This document shows positions 1 to 9,536 of a DNA stretch of 44,494 nt, piece after piece (the first letter of the stretch is position 1; every line of letters begins with the position of its first letter). Below the pieces are notes generated by a model. The model had not been told where the DNA came from. It did no database searches and worked only from the letters and a program-made list of their open reading frames with translations. The stretch covers positions 1 to 44,494 of the forward strand of contig JAAFJL010000022.1 of NCBI GenBank assembly GCA_013298865.1, in the 5' to 3' direction. This DNA is from Cytophagales bacterium. Lineage in GTDB: Bacteria; Bacteroidota; Bacteroidia; Cytophagales; Spirosomataceae. A program made the translations under genes and the position numbers.

Positions 1-1540
1 CATCGACAATAAGTTTGGCACAACCTTGATCAAGTGGTTGTACTGGGGCTGTTACCGTAATTGTATGACCAGTCCTAACCCTGACTGTATCAGACAAAGC
101 AGGAATACAATTGCAAGTCCAACTGGTAGGGCTATTCCAGTTACCAGACTGAACCGAACGAATAATAGTTATAAGATTGTCAACAGTATTAAAATTGGCA
201 CTATTACCAGCCGATAAAACATCTCCAGAAGTTCTTGTGGCAGTCAGACTAACACCATTTTCTTCTTTATTATAAGTAACTCCAGTAACTGTTACGCTAT
301 TTGCCCCAGCAGGAATTGTACCCGTAAGTGTTCCGCCTAAGACGCCCGTTCCAGTATTCAGAGATAAACTAAAAGATGTTGCCACTGCTACATTTTGGAC
401 ATTTGAAGCATTGTCCTGAGCCTTCACTGTCACGGAAAACGAGGCATTTATTTGCGGAGAACTTGGCGAAATAGCAGTAATTGCCAATTTTGTAGGCAAG
501 ACAATATCTGCAACCGTACCCGAAAGGCTGACACTCGGATTGGTTGTGATACCCCCGCCCGTATGTGTAATGCTACCCGTGTAAGTGTTCTGGGACAAAT
601 CTGCAATAAGACGTACATAGATAGGAGTGTTGATTGAACCTGAACTTGGCGTTAACATCAAAGAACTTCCAAATCCTGTTGAATTTGAAGTACTTGAAAT
701 CTCGAAATTTGCAGGAGCAGTTACAGTAACATCACCCGTCAAGGATGAACCAGTAAGCGTATAATTTCCTGCAGATGAAGGTCCATTTCCTGTAAAATAG
801 TTCAAATTAGAGATACTGGTAGGGTTTGCAGAAAGATTTGGTCCAGCACTGAGGGCTGTAACAACAACATTGTCAATCGAAATTTTGGGTCTGCTACCCG
901 TTGGCGAAGCAAGAGGAGTACCACCATTATGATAATAAAATCTTAGTTTTACCGTAGCTTGATTATTGATGGCAGCAGGCAAAGCAAGATTAACTGAACC
1001 CGTTTTTGTTACGTTATTATTGGCTACAAATGGTAAATTTGTCCCCGTAATTTCTGTCCAAGTCGTACCATTGATTGAATAGTAAACCCTCAAAGTTCCT
1101 GTACGATTTCCTGTGGAATTAAAAACGGACGCTGCATCAAAACTGAAATTTCCAGCATTTCTACCTGTAAAATTTAAGTTCAAGTCTAAAGCAACCGAAC
1201 TGGAATTATCAGTAGTTCCTGTTGATAAAAACTGGATATTGGTACTCCCATTTTGGATTCCACCAGATGTTCCTGCACTAAAACTGGCAGAAGCCGTTGT
1301 AACAGAAGTTGGTAATGGAATTGTCCCTGCACTGATGGCAACCGAAGACCAAGAATTTGTAGCAGGAGAAGTCCAGCTTGTGAATGATTCTGAATAATTT
1401 GCCAACGACATATCAAAATAAGTTTGTCCGAAGGTGGAAAAACTTAGCATTAGCATTAGTAATGGCAATGAAAATTTAGTGATTGATTTTTTGAAGAAAA
1501 CATTAAAAAATACAAGCGGAGTCGTAATAATTTTTGTCAT
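1..1540 (-). CDS. Secreted multi-domain Ig-like surface protein (5' part)
   Basis: The minus frame is open from an ATG at 1538-1540 to the window edge, giving at least 513 residues; the C-terminus lies outside. Residues 1-38 look like a signal peptide, with a hydrophobic stretch ending in SFSTFG before QTYF. A Ser/Thr/Asn-rich beta-sandwich follows to about residue 230. Next is an Ig-like module (about 233-345) with the Bacteroidota pattern YTLTGSSL...VTAPANFEIS...IYVRL...GSITH. A second Ig-like module starts near LPTKLAITAISP (about 348-460). Near residue 467, SGNWNSPTSW resembles the start of the beta-helix-like modules common in secreted Bacteroidota proteins. Such proteins often end in a type IX secretion sorting domain, which cannot be checked here. 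The function, perhaps adhesion or a surface layer, is unknown. The signal peptide and repeat modules are seen; secretion by type IX is inference. Confidence 0.8.
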   Translation of the reverse strand, partial: MTKIITTPLVFFNVFFKKSITKFSLPLLMLMLSFSTFGQTYFDMSLANYSESFTSWTSPATNSWSSVAISAGTIPLPTSVTTASASFSAGTSGGIQNGSTNIQFLSTGTTDNSSSVALDLNLNFTGRNAGNFSFDAASVFNSTGNRTGTLRVYYSINGTTWTEITGTNLPFVANNNVTKTGSVNLALPAAINNQATVKLRFYYHNGGTPLASPTGSRPKISIDNVVVTALSAGPNLSANPTSISNLNYFTGNGPSSAGNYTLTGSSLTGDVTVTAPANFEISSTSNSTGFGSSLMLTPSSGSINTPIYVRLIADLSQNTYTGSITHTGGGITTNPSVSLSGTVADIVLPTKLAITAISPSSPQINASFSVTVKAQDNASNVQNVAVATSFSLSLNTGTGVLGGTLTGTIPAGANSVTVTGVTYNKEENGVSLTATRTSGDVLSAGNSANFNTVDNLITIIRSVQSGNWNSPTSWTCNCIPALSDTVRVRTGHTITVTAPVQPLDQGCAKLIVD

Positions 1541-1925
1541 GGAATTACGGTTATTGATTGATGAAAAGTTTCTAAAATGAAGGGCGTAAGAAGTCATCAA
1601 AACCTTTGTGGAAAGGGCATAGTAATCCCTTGTACAAAAGATTGTTCAAATTTTAATAGTAGCAAATGAGAAATTTTAGGAAGGTATAGTCAAAAGTATC
1701 AATTTGACTGAATAGTGGGGTTGAGTAATAAACACTAAGTTAGCACTGATGTTTCGGAATCGTATTAAAAAATTATGATTAAATCATGAATTTGCGTAAA
1801 ACTCTAAAAATAATAGTAATGGTCTGGTTTTCAAATGAATAGCCTGAAAATAAAGGGCATAAAAAAACCTTCCAAAATGAGGTTTTTGGAAGGCTTTTTT
1901 GAAATAGAAAAATTATTTAGTGTAT
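1541..1925. other. Gene-free interval between secreted protein and symporter
   Basis: These 385 bp have no convincing gene. A CAAAAGTA at 1691-1698 reads TACTTTTG on the minus strand and fits the Bacteroidota -7 pattern. It lies about 150 bp upstream of the start at 1540 and no clear -33 partner was seen, so it is only a weak promoter candidate. The interval ends in the terminator at 1861-1900. Confidence 0.5.
1861..1900. terminator. Bidirectional intrinsic terminator
   Basis: The arms CCTTCCAAAA (1868-1877) and TTTTGGAAGG (1884-1893) pair perfectly around a six-base loop. An A7 run precedes and a T6 run follows, so it reads as a terminator on both strands. The nearest user is the symporter gene, which ends at 1926 on the minus strand. 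Confidence 0.85.
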
Positions 1926-3623
1926 CTATTTTTCAGTTTTCCATTCCCTATTCCCCTTCAAAAAGCTAAATACAAAGCTGAAAATTATTACCAAAACACA
2001 GCCAATTAAATTGAGCCAAAGGAAGGCAGTTAATTCTTTCCACCAAGAAAAAATCACGATAATTTCTGCAAGAATTGCTGCCCAAAATACGGCATCTCCT
2101 TTGATATTTTTGAAATAAAAAGCCACTAAAAATACGCCCAAAATTGTTCCGTAAAACCATGAACCCAAAATATTGACGGCTTCAATTAAACTTCCAATAT
2201 TTGCGGTAAATTGTGCCACAACAATACAAAATACGCCCCAACCAAAAGTGACTAATTTTGAGGTATTGAAATAATGTTTTTCGGAAGCATTTGGTACTAA
2301 AAATCTTTGGTAAATATCTACTATCGTGCAGGAAGTCAGGGAGTTAAATGCTGATGCCATTGAACCCATCGACGCTAATAAAATCACTGCAATCAGTAAC
2401 CCAACTAAGCCTTCTGGCAAATGTTTTGTTACGAAGGAAAGGAAGATATAATTAGTGTCATTGGTATTGGCATTAGCGTTATTTTTCGTCAATAATTTCT
2501 TTACATCTTCTCTGATTTTGTTACTTTCTGTATCCGCTTTTTTCACTTCTTCCGAAAGCACTGCTACCTCTTCTATTTTCCCAGTTTTAAGAGCTTGATT
2601 CAGATGAAGAACTGCTTGTTTTTTTGCTAAAAAAACCTGCGTATTTTTATTTTTAAGTAATTGATAATCTGAGGTTTGCTCTACTTTTGACAACTCCGTT
2701 TGGTTGAAAAAAATCGGTGCTTCGTTGAATTGGTAAAACACAAAAACCAATGTACCGACTAACAGAATAAAGAACTGCATCGGGATTTTTAGGATTCCAT
2801 TCATCAACAAACCCAAACGAATTTCTCCGACCGATTCACCCGAAAGATAACGCCCAACCTGAGATTGGTCTGTGCCAAAATAGGAGAGTTGTAAGAAAAA
2901 TCCTCCAATCAAACCTGACCAAACATTGTAGCGATTGGATAGGTCAAATTTCCAATCTATTACATTTAGTTTGCCCATTTTCCCTGCAATTTTGAGGGTA
3001 TCCGTAAAACCAATGTCCGTAGGCAAAAGGTGAACAACCATATAACCAGCCAAGAACATTCCGACCAAAACCACTACCATTTGTTGCAATTGGGTATAAG
3101 AAATTGTCTTTGAACCTCCGAAAACACAGTACATCGTCACGATAAGTCCTGTTACGATATTGGTCCAAAACAAATCCCAACCGAGGATAGTCGAAAGAAT
3201 AATTGAGGGTGCAGAAATAGTAACACCCGTTGACAAAGCCCTGGGAATTAAAAAAAGAAAAGAAGTTAAAGCCCTGGTTTTTAGGTCAAAACGACCTTCG
3301 AGGTATTCATAAGCCGTAAAAACCTTCAGTTTTTTGTAAATCGGAATGAAGGTCACCGACAGCACAATCATTGCTAATGGTAGCCCAAAATAAAACTGGA
3401 CAAACCGCATCCCGTCCGTATATGCTTGCCCAGGGGCAGACAAAAATGTGATTGCACTTGCTTGAGTTGCCATCACGGAAAGCGTAACATGGTACCAAGG
3501 TAAAGTCCGATTGGCGAGGAGATAACCTTCAATATTTTTGGTAGAATTGCGACCTTTCCAAATCCCAAAAGCGACAATACCGCCGAGGGTAAAAATCAGT
3601 ACAATCCAATCTAATGAATTCAT
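1926..3623 (-). CDS. Sodium:solute symporter (SSF family)
   Basis: This 565-residue inner-membrane protein has the SSF pattern: a first helix MNSLDWIVLIFTLGGIVAFGIW, the GYLLANRTLPW loop, SVMATQASAITFLSAPGQAY in the second helix, and FKN-like features near the C-terminal helices. It should couple sodium import to uptake of a small solute; the substrate cannot be read from sequence. An unusual polar segment at about residues 303-392 is inserted between helices. It is rich in Lys, Glu, Gln and Asn, includes NANANTND, and looks helical or coiled coil. The gene follows a 44-residue microprotein on the same strand, separated by a palindromic spacer, and ends in a strong terminator. Assignment to the family is firm; substrate and role of the insert are unknown. 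Confidence 0.9.
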   Translation of the reverse strand: MNSLDWIVLIFTLGGIVAFGIWKGRNSTKNIEGYLLANRTLPWYHVTLSVMATQASAITFLSAPGQAYTDGMRFVQFYFGLPLAMIVLSVTFIPIYKKLKVFTAYEYLEGRFDLKTRALTSFLFLIPRALSTGVTISAPSIILSTILGWDLFWTNIVTGLIVTMYCVFGGSKTISYTQLQQMVVVLVGMFLAGYMVVHLLPTDIGFTDTLKIAGKMGKLNVIDWKFDLSNRYNVWSGLIGGFFLQLSYFGTDQSQVGRYLSGESVGEIRLGLLMNGILKIPMQFFILLVGTLVFVFYQFNEAPIFFNQTELSKVEQTSDYQLLKNKNTQVFLAKKQAVLHLNQALKTGKIEEVAVLSEEVKKADTESNKIREDVKKLLTKNNANANTNDTNYIFLSFVTKHLPEGLVGLLIAVILLASMGSMASAFNSLTSCTIVDIYQRFLVPNASEKHYFNTSKLVTFGWGVFCIVVAQFTANIGSLIEAVNILGSWFYGTILGVFLVAFYFKNIKGDAVFWAAILAEIIVIFSWWKELTAFLWLNLIGCVLVIIFSFVFSFLKGNREWKTEK

Positions 3624-3664
3624 TTGTTGATGTTTGTTGAAATAAATTTGTGGTAAGTTTTGAA

Positions 3665-3720
3665 GTGCTGTCAGGTTAGGGTGCTGTCAGGTTCTCAAAC
3701 CTGACAGTGGGTTCTCAAAC
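3665..3720. repeat. Intercistronic short palindrome with direct repeats
   Basis: CTGTCAGGTT (3684-3693) pairs with AACCTGACAG (3698-3707) around a four-base loop. GTGCTGTCAGGTT occurs twice in tandem (3665-3677 and 3681-3693), and GGTTCTCAAAC twice (3690-3700, 3710-3720). It sits between the microprotein and symporter genes, so it would be in their shared mRNA. It looks like a REP-type element. Confidence 0.7.
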
Positions 3721-3726
3721 AAAAAG

Positions 3727-3861
3727 TCACCTAAATGTTTGGTCGAAAATGACAAAGAAAATAATCACAGCCACAAGGCTACCAGCGACTAACCAATAAA
3801 GTTGACGCCAAGATTTTACAAAAGGAGGTAATGATTGAATATCGTCTTCTGGTTGTTGCAT
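3727..3861 (-). CDS. Single-span membrane microprotein upstream of the symporter
   Basis: This is a 44-residue ORF, ATG at 3859-3861 and TGA at 3727-3729. It begins MQQPEDDIQSLPPFVKSW and has one hydrophobic helix at about residues 22-38 (YWLVAGSLVAVIIFFVIF). The short acidic head, the aromatic RQLYW edge and the single helix make a plausible integral membrane peptide. It lies about 100 bp upstream of the symporter on the same strand, below a -7-like box. I infer a small accessory or regulatory subunit of the transporter, because tiny membrane proteins are often paired with SSF carriers. No named family is claimed. The coding call rests on amphipathic design and context, not on homology. Confidence 0.6.
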   Translation of the reverse strand: MQQPEDDIQSLPPFVKSWRQLYWLVAGSLVAVIIFFVIFDQTFR

Positions 3862-3940
3862 GGTAAAAGTGTATTTGATTGCTAATGCTAACGGATTTAG
3901 AGCGAATGTATTACATTTTCTTCCCTCTAATTTCCACGGG

Positions 3941-3948
3941 CAAAGATA
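3941..3948 (-). promoter_or_regulatory. Candidate -7 promoter box for microprotein-symporter operon
   Basis: CAAAGATA on the plus strand reads TATCTTTG on the minus strand and matches the Bacteroidota -7 consensus TAnnTTTG. It would give a 5' leader of roughly 70 nt before the ATG at 3861. No convincing -33 TTG was found at the usual distance. Confidence 0.45.
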
Positions 3949-4067
3949 CAGAAAAAGAGATGGGAATATTAATGTAGAATTGAATAGAGGGGAAATTTTG
4001 GGGAGTTTGGTGTTGATTTTTTTTACAGAGTCTGATAACGGAATTAATAGATTGTCATGTCACAAAA

Positions 4068-4202
4068 ATCCCATCAGGATTATGTATTGGTAGAAAATTT
4101 GGTATGCCGATTTTCATGCCGTAGGTATGGTACTGTGTCATACCTACGGCATGGAAACATGAAATTATTGTTTTTTCTACCAATATTGAATCCCGATGGG
4201 AT
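4068..4202. repeat. Nested three-step inverted repeat (135 bp)
   Basis: Three concentric inverted pairs are present. The outer pair is 4068-4081 with 4189-4202 (13 of 14 match). The middle pair is ATTGGTAGAAAA at 4086-4097 with 4173-4184 (perfect, 12). The inner pair is CATGCCGTAGGTATG at 4115-4129 with 4139-4153 (perfect, 15, nine-base loop). The segments between the arms do not pair. It could be a MITE-like remnant or a structured RNA end downstream of lanB. Confidence 0.85.
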
Positions 4203-4309
4203 GATTTGATAGCGATATTAACAGATTATTATGTTGTTTGTTCAGGCTTTGAATTTCGGTTTGTTATCAAAATACAAAAGCCATCCTTCAAAAGAATGAC
4301 TTCCTTAAT

Positions 4310-7300
4310 CTACGAACTCACCCTAATCTTCATCTGGTAATATTTAAACAAAAACTCATAAATCAAAAATTCATGGAGTCTTTCTTTATTGGTAATTAAG
4401 CGATTCAGCATCATGTGAATAAGACTCGAAAGTAAACCATTAAAATTTACCATTAATAAATCCTCATTTTTCAATCTCAGAATTTCTTCAATATACGGTT
4501 TTTGTCGGATAATTTTATTTTGGAGAATAACTGCAACTTCTTCATTACTATCGCCCATGATTTCTTTAATGATAGGCAAATTATATTTTGAATTAATGAC
4601 TTCTTTCGCTTTTTTATCACTCCCAAATTCATCTTGAAAACCCTTTCTAATTAAATCTACAAAGGAAATTTTCTCTTCTATGCTTATACCAAACGCATTC
4701 ATCAAATCGTCAACCAATCTCATTCCCCACCAAAAAGCCATTGATTCTTTTTTGGTTCTTTGCAAAACATAAAATAATTCAATCGCCATTTCGCTGTCCA
4801 TACAAAAAATGGATTCGCACAGTTCAATAGAATTATTACCGTAGCGTTCAATTTCTCTGGTATAATTTTCAGGCTGAATCTTCCAGATACTTCTATTTTC
4901 TTTTAAATGTTGATAAATAATTTTCAAAGCATCATCCAACAGAAAACCTTCGTGTAGTTGAAACCGCAGACGGATGTGATAATCTGTATCATGATATTTG
5001 ATAAAAAACCATTTCTTAATCATTTCATATTTTGCCATTTCTTGTAGAATTGGCAAAATCGTCTTCAAAAGAATCGTATCGGCAGAACCAGCACCGCAGT
5101 AAAGTTTCAGATAAATCCAATCACTATCAAGGCATAATTCTCTTTCTACGGGAATCAAATCGGCATTATTTTTTTGCTGAATAGGAGGGGAGAAGTACTT
5201 TTTTTCTGAATTGATAATTGTTGCAACGTACTGATTTAGAGGAGATTGTGACGTTGAATCTGAATCCCAGAGAAATTCTTTCAAGAATACAAATGGTTTA
5301 TTCTTGATGAGATTTAACCAAATTTGGATAGACGTTTCATTGTTAAAATCTAGTAATAATTCGTTGTCACCTTCCACGTACAGCAAAAGATTCGGCATTC
5401 TGTAATCCTCTTGCATGGTTTTGATTGTTGCCAAAAGCACTTCATCTTTTTGTTTCTTCAACGCTTCGATTAACGTTTGTGGTAAATTCCATGTAGCAGG
5501 ACTGATGATTGTTTTTTTGAAATAAACTCGTGGATAAAAACTGTAAAATCCAGCGATAGAACCCCACGAAAAGTTAATAATTCGCCTGCCAATTTCACTT
5601 TGTAAGTCTGTCAGTAAATGATAAAAAGGCAAAGTTTTATACACATGATTGTGCATCTGAGTCTTGCAAGGAATGATTCTTTGGTTGAGTTTCTTGGAAA
5701 ATAAAATGATCTCATTATTTTCCACTTTAATGAAAAGGTCCTGAATATCAATAACTTGCTCGTCTTTGGCAGGTTTGGCTAAGTACGGAATTCCATATTT
5801 TCTGAACGTCGGATGAGCAATCACATTGGTTACTCGGTTGTCGGGTACGTGAACAATTTCAGCCAAAATTCCATTCTCAATACTTTGTTCTTCTTCAGTT
5901 ACAATCTTATCAATCACATTTCTGATTTCATCATTTCCGTAAGCAAAACGAGCCAAAATTCCAGATGCCGATGGTCCAACAAATCCCTCAAAAACCATAG
6001 TTTCATCGGTGTCATTCATTAACCTAAACATTGCCGATAACGAAAATGGTAATCCCCTAAAATTATCTTTGTTTGAGGGCGTATTTGGTAAAATTTGTTT
6101 TGTCAAATCAATGCTATAAAGTTTTTTAGCATGGGCATCTTTCAGGATTTCCCCCATCCATTTTTCTATTTTATTAAATTGCATTTGACTAACAACTTCG
6201 CCAGATTGTACAGGAATATCATCTACCAAAGGCGATAACCCCAAACGTCTGTCAACGGGATAGCCAATGCCAAAATCTTCATCTAATACATCTACAAGCG
6301 GCATTATTTGAGTGTCGTATCGCCCAAGGAATTTATTTTTGAAGGCAGTTATTTTACTGTTTTCTGCCAAAATGCCCCCATTCATTTTTATTAAAAACTG
6401 CAAGACTTCCAGTAATTCCTCTTTGGCATTTTCTCTGACGGTCTTTGCATTTTGGTAAGATTTGTAAGAATCAATATGGAAAATTTTGGTTTCGTCTAAA
6501 TCTGGCTGTAACTGTTTTAGCTTGGCAATAATATCTTTATAGTTCTCAATTGGATTCGTTTTATTGCTATCCAAAACCTTAATATCGCCTATGATTGATT
6601 GAAAAAACGTCAATAATTTCTCAATGTATTCGCTGCCTGTACGTTGCTGAATCGTTGTTAAATGAGCAATGATTTGCTTGCCAAAATCATCATTACTGGT
6701 GGGGGCAACTTCAAATTCAGAAACCAATAACTGGGCATCAATCATGTTTTGAATGAGATTCTTGGCATCATCCTCAGAAATATCATCAAGACTTTTCATG
6801 ATTTCAGACTTAGAAACTCCTTTTTTACTGATGTCGAGAACTCTTTGGATGTAAATATTTTTTGTGACAGCCGAAATCGTATATTGTCTAAAACCCTTTT
6901 GGTAGGTGTATTCCATGTAGCGAATTTCTGAGTCAACCAAATAAATACTGTTATTGGTATGGTACAGGATATGCTCATTTACTTTTGGAATTAGCGATAA
7001 ATCTGCCACAAATTTTTGCAGAAAAAGCATATCCAAACGGGTATGACGGTAGAATCTGTCTGTTGCTTTTTCGTTACCCCAACCCAAGACACCACAAGTT
7101 GAGAATAAGCCAAATGGCGTACTTCTGGTGCACATTCTGTAATAATAACGGAATAATGTTTTGATTAATTTCTCGGTCTCTTTCTCGGTTTTGAGTTCTC
7201 CGTTTTTCAACTTTATGGTTTCATCATACAGTGTTGGAGATGCCACGTAAATAGATTCTAAAAAGAAATCATTTTCGATAATGGCATAAATATCATTGGT

Positions 7301-7378
7301 GGACACGCCACTCTTGTATGTGTATATTGGTGAACGAACAATTACTTCGTCCAGAATTTTGAAAGGAATATTTTCCAT
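4310..7378 (-). CDS. lanB: Class I lanthipeptide dehydratase, full length (LanB)
   Basis: LanB enzymes glutamylate Ser/Thr side chains of a precursor peptide using glutamyl-tRNA and then eliminate glutamate to give dehydroamino acids. At 1022 residues this is the full two-domain size. The N-terminal domain has R81-M-C-T-R85-S-T87-P-F-G, which fits the conserved glutamylation motif (R83/R87/T89 in NisB). The C-terminal elimination domain starts near DSDWIYLKLY and carries K794-Y-H-D-T-D-Y-H801-I-R803-L-R805-F, the conserved basic strand. The gene starts 10 bp after the exporter gene and closes the operon. No LanC cyclase follows. Family assignment is strong. Whether it makes lanthionine, linear dehydropeptides or something else is open, because several precursors lack Cys or Ser/Thr. 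Confidence 0.93.
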   Translation of the reverse strand: MENIPFKILDEVIVRSPIYTYKSGVSTNDIYAIIENDFFLESIYVASPTLYDETIKLKNGELKTEKETEKLIKTLFRYYYRMCTRSTPFGLFSTCGVLGWGNEKATDRFYRHTRLDMLFLQKFVADLSLIPKVNEHILYHTNNSIYLVDSEIRYMEYTYQKGFRQYTISAVTKNIYIQRVLDISKKGVSKSEIMKSLDDISEDDAKNLIQNMIDAQLLVSEFEVAPTSNDDFGKQIIAHLTTIQQRTGSEYIEKLLTFFQSIIGDIKVLDSNKTNPIENYKDIIAKLKQLQPDLDETKIFHIDSYKSYQNAKTVRENAKEELLEVLQFLIKMNGGILAENSKITAFKNKFLGRYDTQIMPLVDVLDEDFGIGYPVDRRLGLSPLVDDIPVQSGEVVSQMQFNKIEKWMGEILKDAHAKKLYSIDLTKQILPNTPSNKDNFRGLPFSLSAMFRLMNDTDETMVFEGFVGPSASGILARFAYGNDEIRNVIDKIVTEEEQSIENGILAEIVHVPDNRVTNVIAHPTFRKYGIPYLAKPAKDEQVIDIQDLFIKVENNEIILFSKKLNQRIIPCKTQMHNHVYKTLPFYHLLTDLQSEIGRRIINFSWGSIAGFYSFYPRVYFKKTIISPATWNLPQTLIEALKKQKDEVLLATIKTMQEDYRMPNLLLYVEGDNELLLDFNNETSIQIWLNLIKNKPFVFLKEFLWDSDSTSQSPLNQYVATIINSEKKYFSPPIQQKNNADLIPVERELCLDSDWIYLKLYCGAGSADTILLKTILPILQEMAKYEMIKKWFFIKYHDTDYHIRLRFQLHEGFLLDDALKIIYQHLKENRSIWKIQPENYTREIERYGNNSIELCESIFCMDSEMAIELFYVLQRTKKESMAFWWGMRLVDDLMNAFGISIEEKISFVDLIRKGFQDEFGSDKKAKEVINSKYNLPIIKEIMGDSNEEVAVILQNKIIRQKPYIEEILRLKNEDLLMVNFNGLLSSLIHMMLNRLITNKERLHEFLIYEFLFKYYQMKIRVSS

Positions 7379-7388
7379 GATTTGATTG

Positions 7389-9536
7389 CTACAATTGATT
7401 TTTTAATAAGCCCGTATAATGCCCATCGGCATTCATGAGGCTTTGATGAGTTCCTTCTTCGATGATTTTTCCAGATTTTAACACCACAATTTTATCGGCA
7501 TGGGTTATCGAACTTATTCTGTGTGTAATAATGATAATGGTCTTGTTTTGTGCCTTTAATTCCAAGATGATTTTTTGAACTACGGCATCCGAAAAACTAT
7601 CCAAAGAAGAAGTAGCCTCGTCCAGAATCAATATCTCGAAATCTCGGTACAATGCCCTGGCGATACCCATTCTTTGTCGCTGTCCGCCCGATAATGTCGT
7701 GCCATTTTCGCCAATATAGGTAGCAAATCCACGAGGTAAGGTTTCGATAAATTCCAGAATTTCTAACTGCTTACAGATGTTGAAAACCTTTTCTAAATTA
7801 GGCGACGGGTCACCAATCGTGATATTTTCGATGACAGTTCCCGCAAAAAGATTTATCGTTTGCGGCACAACACTAATCGTTGAACGAAGCGAGTGGTTGG
7901 TAACATAAGACAAATCTAAATCTCCGATAAAAACCTTCCCTGATGCAATTGGGTAGAGATTTTGCAATAAAGCAATCAAGGTGCTTTTACCAGAACCACT
8001 CGTCCCAACGATGGCAGTAACTTTACTTTTTTCAATCGAAAGCGTGAGATTCTCAAAGATTTTAGCACGAGAACCGTACCTAAATTCAATGTTTTCGAGC
8101 CTAATATCTCCCATCAGATGGGGTTGAATTTCGATTTTCTGAAGCTCGCTTTGTTGTTCTCCTTCCAAATCCATGATTTCAAAAAGTCGGTCGGCGGCAA
8201 TGAAGGCTTCTTGTATAGGTCTGTTGGCAGAAACCAAGGATTGAATTGGTCCTGTGAAATACCCAATCAGAGAATAAAATGAAAATAGTTCGCCTGGCGT
8301 AAGTTCATTTTTGAAAATATAATACGTACCAACCCAAAATAATAGAATTGTAAATATTTTACCAAAAACATCCCCTGCGAAGAACAGACCTATATTATTG
8401 ACATTTACTTGGTAAGTTTTCTTTAATAAATCAATAAATTTTTCTTCGGTTTTTAGGTTAGAATATTCTTCCAGAGCCAATAATTTGATGGTTTCCATGG
8501 AATTGATACTCTCGAAAAGTTGGCTTTCTAACTCTGCCGATTTTTCCATTACTACCCTGATGGTACTTTTATTCAATTTATTGGAAATGAAATAAAGCAA
8601 AATATAAAATGGAATGCACATCGTGATGATGAGGGCGATTTTCCAGTTGTAGCTGTACATCAAGACAAAAGAAAATACGACAATACAGATATTCACGAAG
8701 AAAGAAACCGCTACGTCATTGATAAAACCACGGATTTTTACGGCATCATTAATCCTACTAATAATTTCACCGACCCGCATATTATCAAAAAAACTTTGGG
8801 GTAATTTGGTCAGTTGTTTGTAGTAACCCAAAATCAATTTTATGTCCAATATTTGCCCAACTCTTAGGTTGATGATACTCCGTAAAATACCAATAGTTAG
8901 TTGTATGAATATCACTAAAAGCATGGCAATACTGAGCAAATTCATCAGATTTCCATTGTAATTCGGAATAACATAATCTGTGATTTTACCAACATAAATA
9001 GAACTTGCGATGCCCAAAATCGTGTAAAGGAGCGAACCAACAATCATTTGGACAATACTTCCCCGATTGGGTTTCAGCAAAGACAAGATTACTTTTGTCT
9101 TGGAAGTCCCGATTGTACCTGCTTTAAAATTTTCATCTGGTTGTAGCAAAACCATGTAGCCAGTCCATTCTTTTTCAAAGTTTTCTAAAGTAAATTTCTT
9201 CATTTCGCCGTACTCAGGATCCATGAATTGGACATACTTTGGTGTTACTTTATAGATGACCACATAATGCGGAAATTTCCCCTGCGATAGTATATGAGCA
9301 ATGGCTGGGTACTCAATATCACTCAAATTTTCAATATTAGCTTTTACACCTTTTGCTGTAAAACCTAATCTTTTAGACGCTTCTACCAATCCAAAAAGAC
9401 TTGTTCCTTTTTTGTCGGTGTTGGCATATTGTCGGACTCTGGCAATGGGTATTTGTAATTTGTAAAATGCACAAACACTTGCCATTGCAGCCGCACCGCA
9501 ATCCATGGCATCGTGTTGTTTGATTTTTACTTTCAT
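7389..9536 (-). CDS. C39 peptidase-containing ABC exporter (LanT/PCAT type)
   Basis: This 715-residue inner-membrane protein removes double-glycine leaders and exports the core peptide. The N-terminal C39 domain has Q7, C13 in DCGAA, H90 in HYVV and D106 in DPEYG, so the catalytic residues are complete. The transmembrane domain spans roughly residues 160-440. The ATPase domain has Walker A GTSGSGKST (511-519), signature LSGGQRQR (615-622), Walker B ILILDEATSSLD and the switch His in ITHR. Precursor leaders at 11168-14175 end in GG with Leu at -12 and Met/Leu at -7, as C39 enzymes require. It lies between hlyD and lanB, separated from hlyD by a 357-bp repeat-filled gap and from lanB by 10 bp. 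Function is well supported. Confidence 0.95.
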   Translation of the reverse strand: MKVKIKQHDAMDCGAAAMASVCAFYKLQIPIARVRQYANTDKKGTSLFGLVEASKRLGFTAKGVKANIENLSDIEYPAIAHILSQGKFPHYVVIYKVTPKYVQFMDPEYGEMKKFTLENFEKEWTGYMVLLQPDENFKAGTIGTSKTKVILSLLKPNRGSIVQMIVGSLLYTILGIASSIYVGKITDYVIPNYNGNLMNLLSIAMLLVIFIQLTIGILRSIINLRVGQILDIKLILGYYKQLTKLPQSFFDNMRVGEIISRINDAVKIRGFINDVAVSFFVNICIVVFSFVLMYSYNWKIALIITMCIPFYILLYFISNKLNKSTIRVVMEKSAELESQLFESINSMETIKLLALEEYSNLKTEEKFIDLLKKTYQVNVNNIGLFFAGDVFGKIFTILLFWVGTYYIFKNELTPGELFSFYSLIGYFTGPIQSLVSANRPIQEAFIAADRLFEIMDLEGEQQSELQKIEIQPHLMGDIRLENIEFRYGSRAKIFENLTLSIEKSKVTAIVGTSGSGKSTLIALLQNLYPIASGKVFIGDLDLSYVTNHSLRSTISVVPQTINLFAGTVIENITIGDPSPNLEKVFNICKQLEILEFIETLPRGFATYIGENGTTLSGGQRQRMGIARALYRDFEILILDEATSSLDSFSDAVVQKIILELKAQNKTIIIITHRISSITHADKIVVLKSGKIIEEGTHQSLMNADGHYTGLLKNQL

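Larger units (their letters stand above)
3862..4309. other. Gene-free interval with promoter box and nested palindrome
   Basis: The 448 bp between the microprotein start and the LanB stop hold the -7 box at 3941-3948 and the nested palindrome at 4068-4202. No convincing gene was seen. A minus-strand terminator with a clear T-run for lanB was not identified. Confidence 0.6.

Noticed and set aside
4310-7378. PEARL-type (peptide aminoacyl-tRNA ligase) interpretation of LanB
   Set aside because: PEARLs are small LanB homologues without the elimination domain; here both domains and their motifs are present.
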